In this document: in pieces, positions 8,295-18,967 of the stretch
Layout: each line of letters begins with the position of its first letter
How positions within the stretch are numbered: the first letter of the stretch is position 1
Assembly (NCBI RefSeq): GCF_000980895.1
Contig: NZ_LAZX01000094.1
Location: 992,001 to 1,056,000, forward strand
DNA length: 64,000 nucleotides
Source: Sphingomonas sp. Ag1
GTDB taxonomy: Bacteria; Pseudomonadota; Alphaproteobacteria; Sphingomonadales; Sphingomonadaceae
Direction: 5' to 3'
The notes under the pieces: generated by a model
What the model saw: the letters and a program-made list of their open reading frames with translations, nothing else
The model's database searches: none
What the model was told of the DNA's origin: nothing
Translations under genes and position numbers: made by a program

Positions 8295-9002
8295 ATGAGC
8301 GACGAAATCGAATGGTGGGAATATGACGACGCGCAGGAGATGGCGGAGGCGGTAGCCGGCGACATCCAGTTCATCATCGAAAGCGCGATTGACGCGCGCG
8401 GCGCGGCCGTCGTCGCGCTGTCTGGCGGCAAGACCCCCATCCCGATCTACAAGAAGCTGGCGGAGGCGAAGCTCGACTGGAAGCGCGTGACGATCGTGCC
8501 GACCGACGAGCGCATCGTGCCGCTGGGCGATCCGCTCAGCAACGTGACGATGATCGGCAAGACCTTCATCCCGAAGGGCGCGCGCGTGATCCCGATCGTG
8601 CCGGGCGCGACGGACGACTACAAGGCCGCCGGCCGCTCGGCGGATGCGCTGATGCAGGACCTGCACTGGCCGCTCGACCTGTGCCTGCTGGGCGTGGGCG
8701 GTGACGGGCACACCGCGTCGATCTTCCCGGGCCCCGACTATGACGAGGCACTGAACGGCCCGCGCGAACGCCGCGCGCTAGGCGTCATGCCCGATCCGCT
8801 GCCGCCGGAGGCGCCGGTCGCCCGCGTCACGCTGTCGTGCGCGGGAATCATCTCGGCCAAGGCGCTGATGATCGCGGTCACCGGCGCCAGCAAGCGCAAG
8901 GTGTTGGAAGACGCAATCGCTCAGGGCGCCGGCTCGGCCTATCCGATCGGCCGCGTGCTGGCCGACGCGGAACTGCCGGTCGACATCCACTGGGCCGAAT
9001 AG
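8295..9002 (+). CDS. pgl: 6-phosphogluconolactonase
   Basis: Hydrolyses 6-phosphogluconolactone to 6-phosphogluconate, linking Zwf to Edd. 235 residues of the SugAR/DevB fold: VVALSGGKTPIPIYKKL (phosphate loop), TIVPTDERIVP and LLGVGGDGHTASIFPG, the last carrying the catalytic region. ATG 8295 was chosen because the family starts just before this first helix; the upstream extension to 8205 has no similarity and lies in a hairpin-rich spacer of about 100 bases after zwf. Confidence 0.95.
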   Translation: MSDEIEWWEYDDAQEMAEAVAGDIQFIIESAIDARGAAVVALSGGKTPIPIYKKLAEAKLDWKRVTIVPTDERIVPLGDPLSNVTMIGKTFIPKGARVIPIVPGATDDYKAAGRSADALMQDLHWPLDLCLLGVGGDGHTASIFPGPDYDEALNGPRERRALGVMPDPLPPEAPVARVTLSCAGIISAKALMIAVTGASKRKVLEDAIAQGAGSAYPIGRVLADAELPVDIHWAE

Positions 9003-9059
9003 CGCCTGGCGGGCGCTGGCGCGTCATCAGGCTCGTGTGAACGGAAGTAGAGTGCAACA

Positions 9060-10895
9060 ATGCCCCAGCTGAACGCCATCGTATCCGCCGTCACCGATCG
9101 CGTGATCGCGCGATCGCGTGACAGCCGCGCGCGCTATCTCGACCTTCTGCTGCGCGAGCGCGACCAGTGGATCGGCCGCCCGGCGCTTGGCTGCGCCAAC
9201 CTTGCCCATGCCTATGCCGGGACGGAGGAGGACCGCCCCGCCATGCGCACGGGCGAGGGCATGAACATCGGCATCGTCACCGCCTATAACGACATGCTCT
9301 CGGCGCACGCGGTCTATTACCGTTATCCCGAGCAGATGAAGGTGTGGGCGCGCGAGGTCGGTGCCACGGCGCAGGTTGCGGGCGGCGTGCCGGCGATGTG
9401 CGATGGCGTGACCCAGGGCTATGCCGGCATGGAGTTGTCGCTCTTCAGCCGCGACACGATCGCGCTGTCCACAGCGATCGCGCTCAGCCATGGCACATTC
9501 GAGGGCGCGCTGCTGCTCGGCATCTGTGACAAGATCGTGCCCGGCCTGCTGATGGGTGCGCTTCGCTTTGGTCACCTCCCGATGCTGATGGTGCCGGGCG
9601 GCCCGATGCCGAGCGGCATTTCCAACAAGAGCAAGGCCGAGGTGCGCGAGCGGTTCGCCGTCGGCGAGGCGGATCGCGAGGAGCTGCTCGACAGCGAGAT
9701 CGCCGCCTATCACACGCGCGGCACCTGCACCTTCTTCGGCACCGCCAATACCAACCAGATGATGATGGAGGTGATGGGCCTCCACATTCCCAACGCCGCC
9801 TTCGTCAATCCGGGCACCAAGCTGCGTCAGGAGCTGACCCGCGCCGCCGTGCATCGCGTAGCCGGGCTTGGCTGGCGCGGCGAGGATTACCGCCCGATCG
9901 GCCATTGCGTCGACGAACGCGCGATTGTGAACGCCGCCGTGGGCCTGCTCGCCACCGGCGGTTCGACCAACCACCTGCTCCACCTGCCCGCCATCGCGCG
10001 CGCGGCCGGCATCGTCATCGACTGGGAGGACATGGACCGGCTGTCGAGCGAGGTGCCGCTGATCGCGCGCGTCTATCCCAATGGCGCCGCCGACGTGAAC
10101 GGCTTCGAGGCGGCGGGCGGCATGGCGTTCGTGATCCGGGAGCTGCTCGCCAGCGGCCATCTGCATGGCGACATCCTGACCGCGGGCGGCACGTCGCTGG
10201 CCGATTATGCCGCCAAGCCCGTGCTGGAGGATGACCGGCTCGCCTGGCGCGATCCGGGGCCGAGCGGCGACGACACGATCCTGCGCACGCCGGACAAGCC
10301 CTTCTCCGCCGACGGCGGCATGCGCATCCTGGCGGGCAACATCGGCCGCGCCTGCATCAAGGTGTCGGCGGTCGACCCTGACCGCTTGATCGTCGAAGCG
10401 CCAGCCGCCGTCTTCTGCGACCAGGCAGCGGTGCTCGCCGCCTTCCAGCGTGGCGAACTGGACCGTGACGTGGTGGTGGTCGTCCGCTTCCAGGGGCCGC
10501 GCGCCAATGGCATGCCCGAATTGCACAAGCTGACCCCGCCGCTCGGCGTGCTGCAGAACAGGGGCTATCGCGTGGCGCTCGTCACTGACGGGCGCATGTC
10601 GGGCGCGTCGGGCAAGGTGCCCGCGGCGATCCATGTGTCGCCGGAGGCGCTGCCGGGGCTGAATGGTGTCAGCGGGCCGATCGCGCTGATCCGCGACGGC
10701 GACATCATCCGGGTCGACGCCGTGGCGGGAACGCTGGAGGCGCTGGTCGACCCCGCGGAGTGGGCCGCGCGCACCCCGGCCGAGGCGCCGCCCGCGGCCG
10801 ACGGGTTCGGGCGCGAGCTGTTCGGCATGTTCCGCGGGCTGGCGGACGAAGCGGAAAAGGGCGCGTCCGCCGTGCTGGCATGTGCCGGGCTGTAA
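9060..10895 (+). CDS. edd: Phosphogluconate dehydratase
   Basis: Dehydrates 6-phosphogluconate to KDPG, the committed Entner-Doudoroff step. The protein is 611 residues long, normal for Edd in the IlvD/Edd family. Conserved iron-sulfur and active-site stretches include [64 protein letters not shown] and [13 protein letters not shown]. It lies 57 bases after pgl and 80 bases before glk. Confidence 0.97.
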   Translation: MPQLNAIVSAVTDRVIARSRDSRARYLDLLLRERDQWIGRPALGCANLAHAYAGTEEDRPAMRTGEGMNIGIVTAYNDMLSAHAVYYRYPEQMKVWAREVGATAQVAGGVPAMCDGVTQGYAGMELSLFSRDTIALSTAIALSHGTFEGALLLGICDKIVPGLLMGALRFGHLPMLMVPGGPMPSGISNKSKAEVRERFAVGEADREELLDSEIAAYHTRGTCTFFGTANTNQMMMEVMGLHIPNAAFVNPGTKLRQELTRAAVHRVAGLGWRGEDYRPIGHCVDERAIVNAAVGLLATGGSTNHLLHLPAIARAAGIVIDWEDMDRLSSEVPLIARVYPNGAADVNGFEAAGGMAFVIRELLASGHLHGDILTAGGTSLADYAAKPVLEDDRLAWRDPGPSGDDTILRTPDKPFSADGGMRILAGNIGRACIKVSAVDPDRLIVEAPAAVFCDQAAVLAAFQRGELDRDVVVVVRFQGPRANGMPELHKLTPPLGVLQNRGYRVALVTDGRMSGASGKVPAAIHVSPEALPGLNGVSGPIALIRDGDIIRVDAVAGTLEALVDPAEWAARTPAEAPPAADGFGRELFGMFRGLADEAEKGASAVLACAGL

Positions 10896-10899
10896 GCCG

Positions 10900-10965
10900 A
10901 AGCCGCGCGCAATGACCGCCGCGCGTCGATGACAGTGTTTTGCGTACGGCGGTGCCGCGCGGCTT
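10900..10965 (+). repeat. Inverted repeat between edd and glk, adjacent to the glk ribosome site
   Basis: AAGCCGCGCG (10900-10909) and CGCGCGGCTT (10956-10965) are perfect 10-base arms. The right arm touches the glk Shine-Dalgarno GGGAG at 10966-10970. It may be an mRNA-processing or translation-control structure separating glk-eda from edd, or a weak terminator; there is no U tract. Confidence 0.4.
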
Positions 10966-10975
10966 GGGAGTTTGA

Positions 10976-11947
10976 ATGATGGACATCGTTTCGGTCGATA
11001 TCGGCGGCACGCATTCCCGCTTCGCCATCGCGGAAGTGGAAAACGGCCGCGTCGTGTCGCTGGGCGAGCCGATCACGCTGAAGACCGCCGAATATGCCAG
11101 CCTTCAGACCGCGTGGCAGATGTTCGAGAAGAAGCTGGACCGTCCGGTGCCGCGCGCCGCGGCGATCGCGGTGGCATCGCCCGTCACCGGCGACATCATC
11201 CGGCTGACCAACAACCCCTGGGTGATCCGCCCCTCGCTGATCCCCGAGCGGCTGAACGTCGACAGCTATACGATCATCAACGATTTCGGCGCGATCGGCC
11301 ATGCCGTGGCGCAGCTTCCCGATGAGAATTTCGATCATCTGTGCGGCCCCGAAATCCCCCTCCCCTCCAGCGGCGTGACCACCGTCTGCGGCCCGGGCAC
11401 CGGGCTGGGCGTGGCGCAGGTATTCAAGACCGGCGGCAGCTATCACGTGCTGCCGACGGAAGGGGGCCACATCGATTACGCCCCGCTGGACGATATCGAG
11501 GACGCGCTGCTCAAGCGGCTGCGGCGCAGCTACACGCGCGTGTCGGCCGAGCGGATCTGCGCCGGCCCGGCAATCGTCGCCATCTATGAAATGCTGGCCG
11601 AGATGGAAGGCCGCCCGGTGCGCATGCGCGACGACAAGGCGATCTGGACCGAGGCGCTGGAGGGCACCGATCCGATCGCGCTGGCGGCGCTCGACCGTTT
11701 CTGCCTCGCCCTGGGCGCGACGGCGGGTGACCTCGCGCTGGCGCATGGCGCCAACGGCGTGGTGATCGGCGGCGGCCTTGGCCTCAGGATCAAGGATCGG
11801 CTGCTGCGTTCCGGCTTTGCTCACCGCTTCGTCGCCAAGGGACGTTTCCAATCCATGATGAGCGGCATTCCGGTGAAGCTCGTCACCCATCCGCAGCCGG
11901 GCCTGTTCGGTGCCGCCGCTGCCTTTGCACAGGAACATACGGCATGA
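10976..11947 (+). CDS. glk: Glucokinase
   Basis: Phosphorylates glucose with ATP to feed Zwf. The 323-residue bacterial Glk family protein has [11 protein letters not shown] (phosphate 1), [10 protein letters not shown] (catalytic Asp region), [11 protein letters not shown] (phosphate 2), [12 protein letters not shown] and [10 protein letters not shown] (adenosine loop). Two ATG codons are adjacent at 10976 and 10979; GGGAG at 10966-10970 suits the first. Its end overlaps the eda start (ATGA), so the two are translationally coupled. Confidence 0.95.
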   Translation: MMDIVSVDIGGTHSRFAIAEVENGRVVSLGEPITLKTAEYASLQTAWQMFEKKLDRPVPRAAAIAVASPVTGDIIRLTNNPWVIRPSLIPERLNVDSYTIINDFGAIGHAVAQLPDENFDHLCGPEIPLPSSGVTTVCGPGTGLGVAQVFKTGGSYHVLPTEGGHIDYAPLDDIEDALLKRLRRSYTRVSAERICAGPAIVAIYEMLAEMEGRPVRMRDDKAIWTEALEGTDPIALAALDRFCLALGATAGDLALAHGANGVVIGGGLGLRIKDRLLRSGFAHRFVAKGRFQSMMSGIPVKLVTHPQPGLFGAAAAFAQEHTA

Positions 11948-12549
11948 GCGAGATCGGCACCATCATGCGGACGAGCGCGGTGATCCCGGTGCTCGTCATC
12001 GACGACGCCGCCGCCGCACGGCCGATGGCCGAAGCACTGGTCGCCGGCGGGCTGAAGGTGCTGGAGGTGACGATGCGCACCCCCGCCGCGCTCGACGCGA
12101 TCCGCGAGATGAAGCAGGTGCCCGGCGCGATCGTCGGCGCCGGCACGGTGGTGACGAACGAACAGTTCGTTCAGGTGATGGATGCCGGCGCCGAATTCAT
12201 CGTATCGCCCGGCCTGACCGAGCGGCTGGCCGATCCGATCATCGCCAGCGGCGTGCCGTTCCTCCCGGGTGTGGCCACTGCGGGCGACATCATGCGCGGG
12301 CTGGACCTCGGCCTGACTCATTTCAAGTTCTTCCCGGCCGAGACATCGGGCGGACTGAAGGCGCTGAAGGCGCTCGCCGCGCCCTTCTACCAATGCCATT
12401 TCTGCCCGACGGGCGGGATTACCGAGGAAAGCGCGCCGGCCTGGCTCGGCTTCGATCGCGTGCTGTGCGTCGGCGGCAGCTGGGTCGCCAGCGGCACCCC
12501 GGCGAAGATCGAGACCAAGGCGCGCGCCGCCGCCGCGCTGCGCGGCTGA
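11944..12549 (+). CDS. eda: KDPG aldolase (2-dehydro-3-deoxyphosphogluconate aldolase)
   Basis: Splits KDPG to pyruvate and glyceraldehyde-3-phosphate, finishing the Entner-Doudoroff pathway. 201 residues, class I aldolase barrel: [25 protein letters not shown] (catalytic Glu), GAGTVV, and [11 protein letters not shown] holding the Schiff-base lysine, then CPTGGI. It is the last gene of the sugar cluster and converges with rmuC, from which it is separated by a GC-rich hairpin. Confidence 0.96.
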   Translation: MSEIGTIMRTSAVIPVLVIDDAAAARPMAEALVAGGLKVLEVTMRTPAALDAIREMKQVPGAIVGAGTVVTNEQFVQVMDAGAEFIVSPGLTERLADPIIASGVPFLPGVATAGDIMRGLDLGLTHFKFFPAETSGGLKALKALAAPFYQCHFCPTGGITEESAPAWLGFDRVLCVGGSWVASGTPAKIETKARAAAALRG

Positions 12550-12566
12550 CGCCTCTCCCCTCCGCG

Positions 12567-12591
12567 GGCCGCGCCATTGCGGTGCGCGGCC
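12567..12591. terminator. GC hairpin between convergent eda and rmuC
   Basis: GGCCGCGC (12567-12574) pairs perfectly with GCGCGGCC (12584-12591) around a 9-base loop in the short gap between the two convergent genes. It lacks a U tract, so termination by it alone is uncertain. Confidence 0.4.
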
Positions 12592-12601
12592 GGGGCGGCA
12601 T

Positions 12602-13984
12602 TCACTCGGCGGCGTCTGCCTCCGCGATCAGCTTGGTGAGCGGGCGCGCCGCCTGTTCCACCACTGGCGGCGCCTCGATCGCCTTGCCCGCGGTGTAGAT
12701 CTTCAGCGCCTCGAACCGGCGCGCCTGGGTCAGCACCTGCGATTCCAGGCTGCCGACGAACTGATTGTACGCCGTCATCGCGGTGTCGAGGTTCTTGCCC
12801 AGCTTCGCGACATGGCCGCCCATCACCGACAGCCGCGCGTACAGGTCCTTCCCCAGCTGCGCGATCTCACGCGCTTCCTTGGCCAGCATTTCCTGCCGCC
12901 ACACCGCCGCGACGGTGCGCGAAATGGCGATAAGGTTGGTCGGTGTGGCGAGCAGCACCTTGCGGTCGAAGGCATAGTCCCACAGCGACGGATCATGCTC
13001 CAGCGCGGCGGACAGGAAATGTTCGCCGGGCACGAACATCACGACATAATCGGGCGCGTCCTCGAACTGGTTCCAATAGGCCTTGGCACCCAGGCTGTTG
13101 ACGTGTGCGCGCATCGCGGCGGCATGGGCGGTGAGGCCGGCGGTCCGTTCCGCCTCATCCACCGCGCCGAACGCATCCTGATAGGCGTTGAGCGACACCT
13201 TGGCGTCGATGACCAGCGACTTGCCGCCGGGAATCCGCACGATCACATCGGGGCGGAAGCGCGCACCTTCCGCGTCGGTTACCGACACTTCGGTCTGGAA
13301 ATCGGCATGTTCGGACAGGCCGCAGCTTTCCAGCACGTTGCGTAGCTGCTGCTCGCCCCAGCGCCCGCGCGCCTTGGGTGCATTGCGCAAGGCGTTGACC
13401 AGCCGCGCCGCCTCGCTGCGCACCGTTTCCTGCCCAAGCCGCATCTGTTCGATCTGACCGCGAAGCTCGCCAAAGGCGTCGCGGCGCTCGGCCTCGACCT
13501 TCGCCACGCCTTCCTCATAGCGTTGCAGCCGGTCGCTTACCGGTTGCAGCATCGCCTTCAGGTTCTGCCCGGCGGTTTCCTCTGACTCGCGGAAGCGTTC
13601 GTTGGCGCGCTGAAGGAAGCGGTCCTGCGCCTCGGCGAGCAGCTTCTGCCCGACCTGGCCGAATTGCGCGGCGAGCGCGTCCTTTGCCTCGCGAAGCTCG
13701 GTCAGCCGCGCGTCGAAACCGCGCGCCTCCGCCTCCAGTCGCGCGATATGAGCGCGCGCGGCATCGCGATCGTCGCGGATCGCGGCGAGTTCCTGACGCA
13801 GCGCGTCAGCGGCCCGGGCGCGCTCCTCCGCGCCGGCCAGATCGACAATCGCCTTCTTGAATTCCGTGGCGCGGGCATCGCGCTCGGCCCGGAGCGTGGC
13901 AGCGGTGCGGCTGGCAAACCACCAGCCCGCGGCCAGCCCAAGCACCAGCGCCACGAAGATGAGCAGGACGGCGACAGGCTCCAC
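12602..13984 (-). CDS. rmuC: DNA recombination protein RmuC
   Basis: 460 residues of the RmuC family, a putative nuclease-fold protein limiting inverted-repeat rearrangements. An N-terminal membrane segment (VAVLLIFVALVLGLAAGWWF) anchors it. A long coiled-coil region rich in Ala, Glu and Arg covers about residues 30-190. The conserved core includes GRWGEQQLRNVLE, RFRPDVIVRIPGGKSLVIDAKVSL and DYVVMFVPGEHFLSAAL. It is the last gene of a recR-def-rmuC run on the minus strand. Confidence 0.94.
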   Translation of the reverse strand: MEPVAVLLIFVALVLGLAAGWWFASRTAATLRAERDARATEFKKAIVDLAGAEERARAADALRQELAAIRDDRDAARAHIARLEAEARGFDARLTELREAKDALAAQFGQVGQKLLAEAQDRFLQRANERFRESEETAGQNLKAMLQPVSDRLQRYEEGVAKVEAERRDAFGELRGQIEQMRLGQETVRSEAARLVNALRNAPKARGRWGEQQLRNVLESCGLSEHADFQTEVSVTDAEGARFRPDVIVRIPGGKSLVIDAKVSLNAYQDAFGAVDEAERTAGLTAHAAAMRAHVNSLGAKAYWNQFEDAPDYVVMFVPGEHFLSAALEHDPSLWDYAFDRKVLLATPTNLIAISRTVAAVWRQEMLAKEAREIAQLGKDLYARLSVMGGHVAKLGKNLDTAMTAYNQFVGSLESQVLTQARRFEALKIYTAGKAIEAPPVVEQAARPLTKLIAEADAAE

Positions 13985-14046
13985 GCTTCCTCCAATCTGG
14001 AACGAAGCGCGAACCTATCCGGCACATCCTGTTGTGGCAAGCCGCC

Positions 14047-14595
14047 TCAGGCGGCGTTCTTGCGTGCCTTCGCCAGCTTCTTCAGCAGCATGTCGCGCTT
14101 CAGGCGCGTGATGTGATCGATGAACAGCACGCCGTTCAGATGGTCGATCTCGTGCTGCATGCAGGTGGCGAGCAGCCCGTCCATTTCCTCTTCGTGGCGA
14201 TTGCCATCGACGTCGAGCCACGCGACGCGGCAGCGCGCGGGGCGCTCCACCTCGGCATATTGCTCGGGGATCGACAGGCAGCCTTCCTGATAGCGCGACA
14301 GCTCGTCCGACACCCACAGGATCTCGGGATTGATGTAGGCCTTGGGATCGCGGACGGTGGTGGGCGCCTCGCCCTCCTCCACCGGCTCGTCGCTCTGCCG
14401 GTCCTGCAGGTCGATGACGACCACGCGGCGCAGCACGCCGACCTGGATCGCGGCAAGGCCGATCCCGTGCGCGTCATACATCGTGTCGCTCATGTCGGAG
14501 ACGAGCTGACGCACCTCGTCATCGATCGTGGCAATGGGTTCGCACATCTGGCGAAGGCGGGGATCGGGAATCTCTACGATTGGAAGAACGGCCAT
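14047..14595 (-). CDS. def: Peptide deformylase
   Basis: Removes the formyl group from nascent proteins. 182 residues with the three family motifs: GIGLAAIQVG (motif 1), EGCLSIPEQYAEVERP (motif 2, metal Cys) and QHEIDHLNGVLF (motif 3, HExxH). It has a slightly extended loop between motifs 1 and 2, as is usual in alphaproteobacteria. Fmt, its partner in the formylation cycle, lies nearby on the opposite strand rather than immediately downstream. Confidence 0.97.
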   Translation of the reverse strand: MAVLPIVEIPDPRLRQMCEPIATIDDEVRQLVSDMSDTMYDAHGIGLAAIQVGVLRRVVVIDLQDRQSDEPVEEGEAPTTVRDPKAYINPEILWVSDELSRYQEGCLSIPEQYAEVERPARCRVAWLDVDGNRHEEEMDGLLATCMQHEIDHLNGVLFIDHITRLKRDMLLKKLAKARKNAA

Positions 14596-14655
14596 GGCGG
14601 GCAGATATTGGCAGCAGTCCGCCGAATCAAGCGAAGGGGGTGCGCCGCGCCCCGA

Positions 14656-15252
14656 TCACGCCACCGGACGGCGCGCGCGCAGCGCCTGCGCCAGCGTTCC
14701 TTCGTCGAGATAATCGAGCTCGCCGCCGACCGGCAGGCCGTGCGCCAGCTGAGTCAGCCGCACCGGATAGCGTTCCAGCCGCTCGGCAATGTAATGCGCC
14801 GTGGTCTGCCCCTCCAGCGTGGCGTTCATCGCCAGCACCACTTCGTCGATCCCGCCCGCCTCGATCCGGCGGACGAGCTGATCGATCGTCAGATCCTCCG
14901 GGCGGACACCCTCCAGCGCGGACAATCGCCCGCCCAGCACGTGGAAGCGCCCCGGAAACAAGCGCGATCGATCGAGCGCCCAGAGGTCCGCCACCTCCTC
15001 CACCACGCACAAGGAACGCGCATCACGGCGGGGATCGGCGCAGATCGCGCAGGGGTCGACGGTATCGACATTGCCGCAGATCGAGCAGGTCGCCAGCCGT
15101 TCCTCCACCGCCTGAAGCGCGGACAGCAAGGGGATCAGCGCGCCTTCGCGCTTCTTGACGAGGTGAAGCACCGCCCGCCGTGCCGATCGCGGCCCCAGCC
15201 CGGGCAGCCGCGCCAACGCGCCCGTCAGCGCCTCGATCTCCTGTGATGCCAT
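14656..15252 (-). CDS. recR: Recombination protein RecR
   Basis: Works with RecO/RecF in loading RecA at gaps. 198 residues: helix-hairpin-helix near the start ([19 protein letters not shown]), a four-cysteine zinc finger ([16 protein letters not shown]), and a Toprim domain beginning [14 protein letters not shown] with GRFHVLGG. It heads the minus-strand unit recR-def-rmuC and is divergent from fmt with a gap of 56 bases. dnaX and the YbaB gene, its common partners, are not here. Confidence 0.96.
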   Translation of the reverse strand: MASQEIEALTGALARLPGLGPRSARRAVLHLVKKREGALIPLLSALQAVEERLATCSICGNVDTVDPCAICADPRRDARSLCVVEEVADLWALDRSRLFPGRFHVLGGRLSALEGVRPEDLTIDQLVRRIEAGGIDEVVLAMNATLEGQTTAHYIAERLERYPVRLTQLAHGLPVGGELDYLDEGTLAQALRARRPVA

Positions 15253-15308
15253 CGCGTGAACAGATAGGGGGTTGCGTCCGCGTCCGCCAGCGCGTTGAAG
15301 CGCGCCCC

Positions 15309-16220
15309 ATGCGGATCATCTTCATGGGCACGCCCGCGTTCGCCGTGCCGGCGCTGGAAGCGCTGGTTGCCGCCGGTCATCAGGTCGTCGCGGCCTATAG
15401 CCAGCCGCCACGGCCCGGCGGGCGGCGCGGACGCGCCCTGGTGCCCTCCCCCGTTCACGCGGCGGCCGAGGCGTGCGGCATTCCGGTGCATACGCCCGTG
15501 TCTTTGCGCAACGCCGAGGAACAGGCGGCGTTCGCCGCGCTGGAGGCGGACGTCGCGGTGGTGGCGGCCTATGGCCTGATCCTGCCGCAGGCGATCCTCG
15601 ATGCGCCGCGCTTCGGCTGTCTCAACATCCACGGATCGCTGCTGCCGCGCTGGCGCGGGGCGGCGCCGATCCAGCGGGCGATCCTGGCGGGTGACGCAGA
15701 GACCGGGGTCGGCATCATGCAGATGGAGGCCGGGCTCGATACCGGCCCGGTCAGGCTGGAAGGTCGCACGCCGATCGCCGGCAAGACCGCGGGAGAGCTG
15801 ACCGACGAACTGGCGCAGATGGGCGCGCGGCTGATGGTGGAGGTGCTGGCCGATCTCGATGCGCACCCCGCGGTCACGCAGCCGGCGGACGGCGTCACCT
15901 ATGCGGCCAAGATCGCCAAGGAGGAGATGCGGCTCGATTTCACGCCCGGTGCCGAGGTGGTCGAACGGCAGGTCCGCGCCTTCAACCCGCCCGGCGCGTG
16001 GTTCGAGGTGAATGGTGAGCGGGTTCGGCTGCTGGCGGCCGATGTGATCGCGGATGCCGGCGCCCCGGCGGCGCCCGGCGAGGTAGTCGACGATCGGCTG
16101 ACGATCGCCTGCGGCAGCGGCGCGCTGCGGCCGACCCGCGTCCAGCGCGCCGGGCGCGGCGTGATGAGCGTCGACGAACTGCTTCGCGGCTTTGCGATCC
16201 CCGCCGGCACCCGCCTGTGA
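15309..16220 (+). CDS. fmt: Methionyl-tRNA formyltransferase
   Basis: Formylates initiator Met-tRNA using 10-formyl-THF. 303 residues starting [19 protein letters not shown]. The catalytic region is [17 protein letters not shown] with the folate-site motif, followed by [16 protein letters not shown]. The C-terminal OB-like tRNA-binding domain follows from about residue 205. ATG 15309 is set by the family N-terminus; longer in-frame extensions upstream have no family similarity. The next gene, truA, starts within its stop codon. Confidence 0.97.
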   Translation: MRIIFMGTPAFAVPALEALVAAGHQVVAAYSQPPRPGGRRGRALVPSPVHAAAEACGIPVHTPVSLRNAEEQAAFAALEADVAVVAAYGLILPQAILDAPRFGCLNIHGSLLPRWRGAAPIQRAILAGDAETGVGIMQMEAGLDTGPVRLEGRTPIAGKTAGELTDELAQMGARLMVEVLADLDAHPAVTQPADGVTYAAKIAKEEMRLDFTPGAEVVERQVRAFNPPGAWFEVNGERVRLLAADVIADAGAPAAPGEVVDDRLTIACGSGALRPTRVQRAGRGVMSVDELLRGFAIPAGTRL

Positions 16221-16978
16221 CCCGCTTCGCGCTGACCGTCGAGTTCGACGGCCGGCCCTTCATGGGTTGGCAACGGCAGGATCACGGCCCCAGCGTTCAA
16301 CAGGCGATCGAGGACGCGGCCTTTGCCGTCACCGGCGAGCGCACCACGGTCCATGCCGCCGGGCGCACCGATGCCGGCGTCCACGCCACCGCGATGCGCG
16401 CGCATGTCGACATCGCAAAGCCGATCACCGCCTTCCGGCTGGGCGAGGCATTGAACGCCCGGCTTCGCCCCAACCCGGTCGCGATCCTCGCCTGCGAGAT
16501 CGTGCCCGACGGTTGGCACGCGCGCTTCTCCTGCCTTGGCCGCGCCTATGAATATCGCATCGTCAACCGCCGCGCGCCGCTGACATGGGAAAAGGGACTG
16601 GCGTGGCAGGTCGCCCAGCCGCTCAATGCCGCGGCGATGCACGATGCCGCGCAATTGCTGGTCGGGCGGCACGATTTCACCACCTTCCGCTCGGCGCATT
16701 GCCAGTCGGCCAGCCCGGTGAAGTCGATCGACCGGCTCGCCGTCCGGCGGGAGGGCGACCGCATCATGGTGGAGGCGGCGGCGCGATCTTTCCTCCACCA
16801 TCAGGTGCGCTCGATGGTCGGTTGCCTCGCGCTTGTCGGCCTGGGCCGCTGGTCCGCCGCTGACCTGCGCGACGCGCTGGAGGCGGCGGATCGTGCCCGG
16901 CTCGGCCTCAACGCCCCGCCCGACGGGCTGTTCTTCATGGGCGCGCGCTATCCCGCGCGCCCCGAAGCGGCGGCCTAA
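16217..16978 (+). CDS. truA: tRNA pseudouridine(38-40) synthase TruA
   Basis: Converts U38-40 of many tRNAs to pseudouridine. 253 residues, starting at GTG 16217, which overlaps the fmt stop (GTGA). Family marks are [12 protein letters not shown], the catalytic aspartate in [12 protein letters not shown], and [13 protein letters not shown]. It ends convergent with the gamma-glutamyltranspeptidase gene, with a four-base overlap. Confidence 0.96.
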   Translation: MTRFALTVEFDGRPFMGWQRQDHGPSVQQAIEDAAFAVTGERTTVHAAGRTDAGVHATAMRAHVDIAKPITAFRLGEALNARLRPNPVAILACEIVPDGWHARFSCLGRAYEYRIVNRRAPLTWEKGLAWQVAQPLNAAAMHDAAQLLVGRHDFTTFRSAHCQSASPVKSIDRLAVRREGDRIMVEAAARSFLHHQVRSMVGCLALVGLGRWSAADLRDALEAADRARLGLNAPPDGLFFMGARYPARPEAAA

Positions 16979-18861
16979 TAGGCGAGCGCGCAGCCGTCGG
17001 CGCGCATTTCGCTCGCCGCGCCATAGACCCGCGTCGCACCGTCCATGCGATGCTCGACGCATTGATAGCGGCCGAAGCTGCCGTCGGGATCGCCGATCGA
17101 CCAGCCCATCTCGGCGAGCTTCTGCCGCGTCGCCAGCGGCACGCCGCTTTCCAGCCGCAACCGCCCCTTGGGCCCGAGCCCCGGATCATCCTCGCCCATC
17201 GACTGCGACGATCCTTCATGGTGCCAGCGCGGCGCATCGCCGGCGGATTGCGCCTCCAGGCCGTAATCGACGCGATTGACGATGATCTGCGTCTGACCCT
17301 GCGGCTGCATGTCGCCGCCCATCACGCCGAAGCTCATCCACGGGTCCGCGCCGCGCGTCGCAAAGCCGGGGATGATCGTCTGGAACGGCCGCTTGCCCGG
17401 CGCATAGATATTGGGGTGGCCGTCCTTCAGGCTGAACAATTGCCCGCGATCCTGGAACATGAAGCCGAGGCCATCGGCGACCAGCCCCGATCCCATGCCG
17501 CGGAAATTGGACTGGATCATCGACACCATCATGCCGTCCGCGTCGGCGCAGGAGAAATAGGTGGTGTCGCCGCGGCTGGGCGCCTGCCCCGGATAGACCG
17601 GCGTCAGGATTCGGTCGGGGCGGATCAGCTTGGCGCGCTGCGCGGCATATTCCTTCGACACCAGCCAATCGACCGGCACGTCGGCGAATTTGGGATCGGC
17701 ATAGAAGCGCGCGCGATCCTCATAGGCCAGCCGCTTCGCCTCCGCCTGCAGGTGGATCGACAAGGGCGACTGGAAGCCCGCATCCTTCAGGTCGAAATGC
17801 TCGAGGATGTTGAGCATCTGAAGCGTTGCGATGCCTTGGGTATTGGCCCCCAGTGCATGGACCGTCGTGCCGCGATAATCGGTGTGACTGGGCTCGATCC
17901 ATTCGGAGCGGTGCGCCGCCAGATCCTCATAGCGCAGCCAGCCGCCGATCCGCTTGAAATAGCGGTCCATCGTGCGCGCCAGATCGCCGGCGTAGAAGGC
18001 ATCGCGCCCGCCGGCAGCGATCGCGCGATAGGTGCGCGCCAGGTCGGGATTGCGGAACACCTGCCCCGCCGCCGGCCCCTTGCCGTCCGCCATGCCCCAT
18101 GTCTTGAGCGCATTGGCAGTCTCCTCCACCCCGTTCCCGGGGCGGGCGAAGTTCGCCATGCTGCGGCGGATATAATAAGCGATGATGTCGGGTACCGGCG
18201 TCCCCGCCTCCGCCATCGCGATCGCCGGTTCGAACAGAACCTTCCACGGCAGCTTGCCGTAGCGTTGGTGCATCGTCCACCAGCCGTCGACCGTTCCCGG
18301 CACCGAGACGGTGATCGCGCCCAGCGGCGGCAGCGAGCCGTTCTTCGCACGCCCGCGCACCGTTTCCAGCGACAGGCCGCGCGGGCTGGCGCCCGATCCG
18401 GCGAGGCCGACCACCTTCTTCTGCCGGGGATCCCAGATCATCGCATAGACGTCGCCGCCGATCCCGCTGGCGGTCGGCTCGAGCAGGCCGAGGCAGGCGT
18501 TCATCGCGATCGCCGCGTCGACCGCCGATCCGCCGCGCTTCAGCATGTCGATGCCGGCTTGCGTGGCGAGCGGATGCGCCGTCCCCGCCGCGCCGTTCAG
18601 GCCATAGACGGCGGTACGCGAGGCGAAGCTGGCGCCGACCGGCCGGTCGCCGGCATGGACATCGGGGCGGATGAAGCGATCCTCGCCCGGCTTCCAATAT
18701 TTCGGCTGATCGCCCGCCTTCGCGGTGGCGGGCTGCGGCGCGCCGCCCTGCCCCGGCCCCTCGGTCCCCTGCGACTGACTGGGCGTCCCCTGCTGCGCCC
18801 GCGCGAGCGATGGAGCAAGGGCAAGCGCCGGCAGCGTGGCAACAAAGGTTCTACGTCGCAT
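16975..18861 (-). CDS. ggt: Gamma-glutamyltransferase (Ntn hydrolase), exported
   Basis: Transfers or hydrolyses gamma-glutamyl groups such as those of glutathione, normally in the periplasm. 628 residues starting [23 protein letters not shown], an export signal with an arginine-rich start. The linker that follows is rich in Q, G, S and P. The catalytic threonine lies in [13 protein letters not shown], where autocleavage would separate the large and small subunits; [16 protein letters not shown] and [15 protein letters not shown] are family motifs. ATG 18861 has GGAGCC upstream. It is divergent from pncB. Confidence 0.92.
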   Translation of the reverse strand: MRRRTFVATLPALALAPSLARAQQGTPSQSQGTEGPGQGGAPQPATAKAGDQPKYWKPGEDRFIRPDVHAGDRPVGASFASRTAVYGLNGAAGTAHPLATQAGIDMLKRGGSAVDAAIAMNACLGLLEPTASGIGGDVYAMIWDPRQKKVVGLAGSGASPRGLSLETVRGRAKNGSLPPLGAITVSVPGTVDGWWTMHQRYGKLPWKVLFEPAIAMAEAGTPVPDIIAYYIRRSMANFARPGNGVEETANALKTWGMADGKGPAAGQVFRNPDLARTYRAIAAGGRDAFYAGDLARTMDRYFKRIGGWLRYEDLAAHRSEWIEPSHTDYRGTTVHALGANTQGIATLQMLNILEHFDLKDAGFQSPLSIHLQAEAKRLAYEDRARFYADPKFADVPVDWLVSKEYAAQRAKLIRPDRILTPVYPGQAPSRGDTTYFSCADADGMMVSMIQSNFRGMGSGLVADGLGFMFQDRGQLFSLKDGHPNIYAPGKRPFQTIIPGFATRGADPWMSFGVMGGDMQPQGQTQIIVNRVDYGLEAQSAGDAPRWHHEGSSQSMGEDDPGLGPKGRLRLESGVPLATRQKLAEMGWSIGDPDGSFGRYQCVEHRMDGATRVYGAASEMRADGCALAY

Positions 18862-18967
18862 GGAAGGCTCCCCGTTTTCAGCACCTTGTCGCGACAAACG
18901 CCGGGCGCCGCAAGCAGCGGCCCCGACATCAGGGAACGAAAGGGGCCGCTCGGGCACTCCATCGGCG

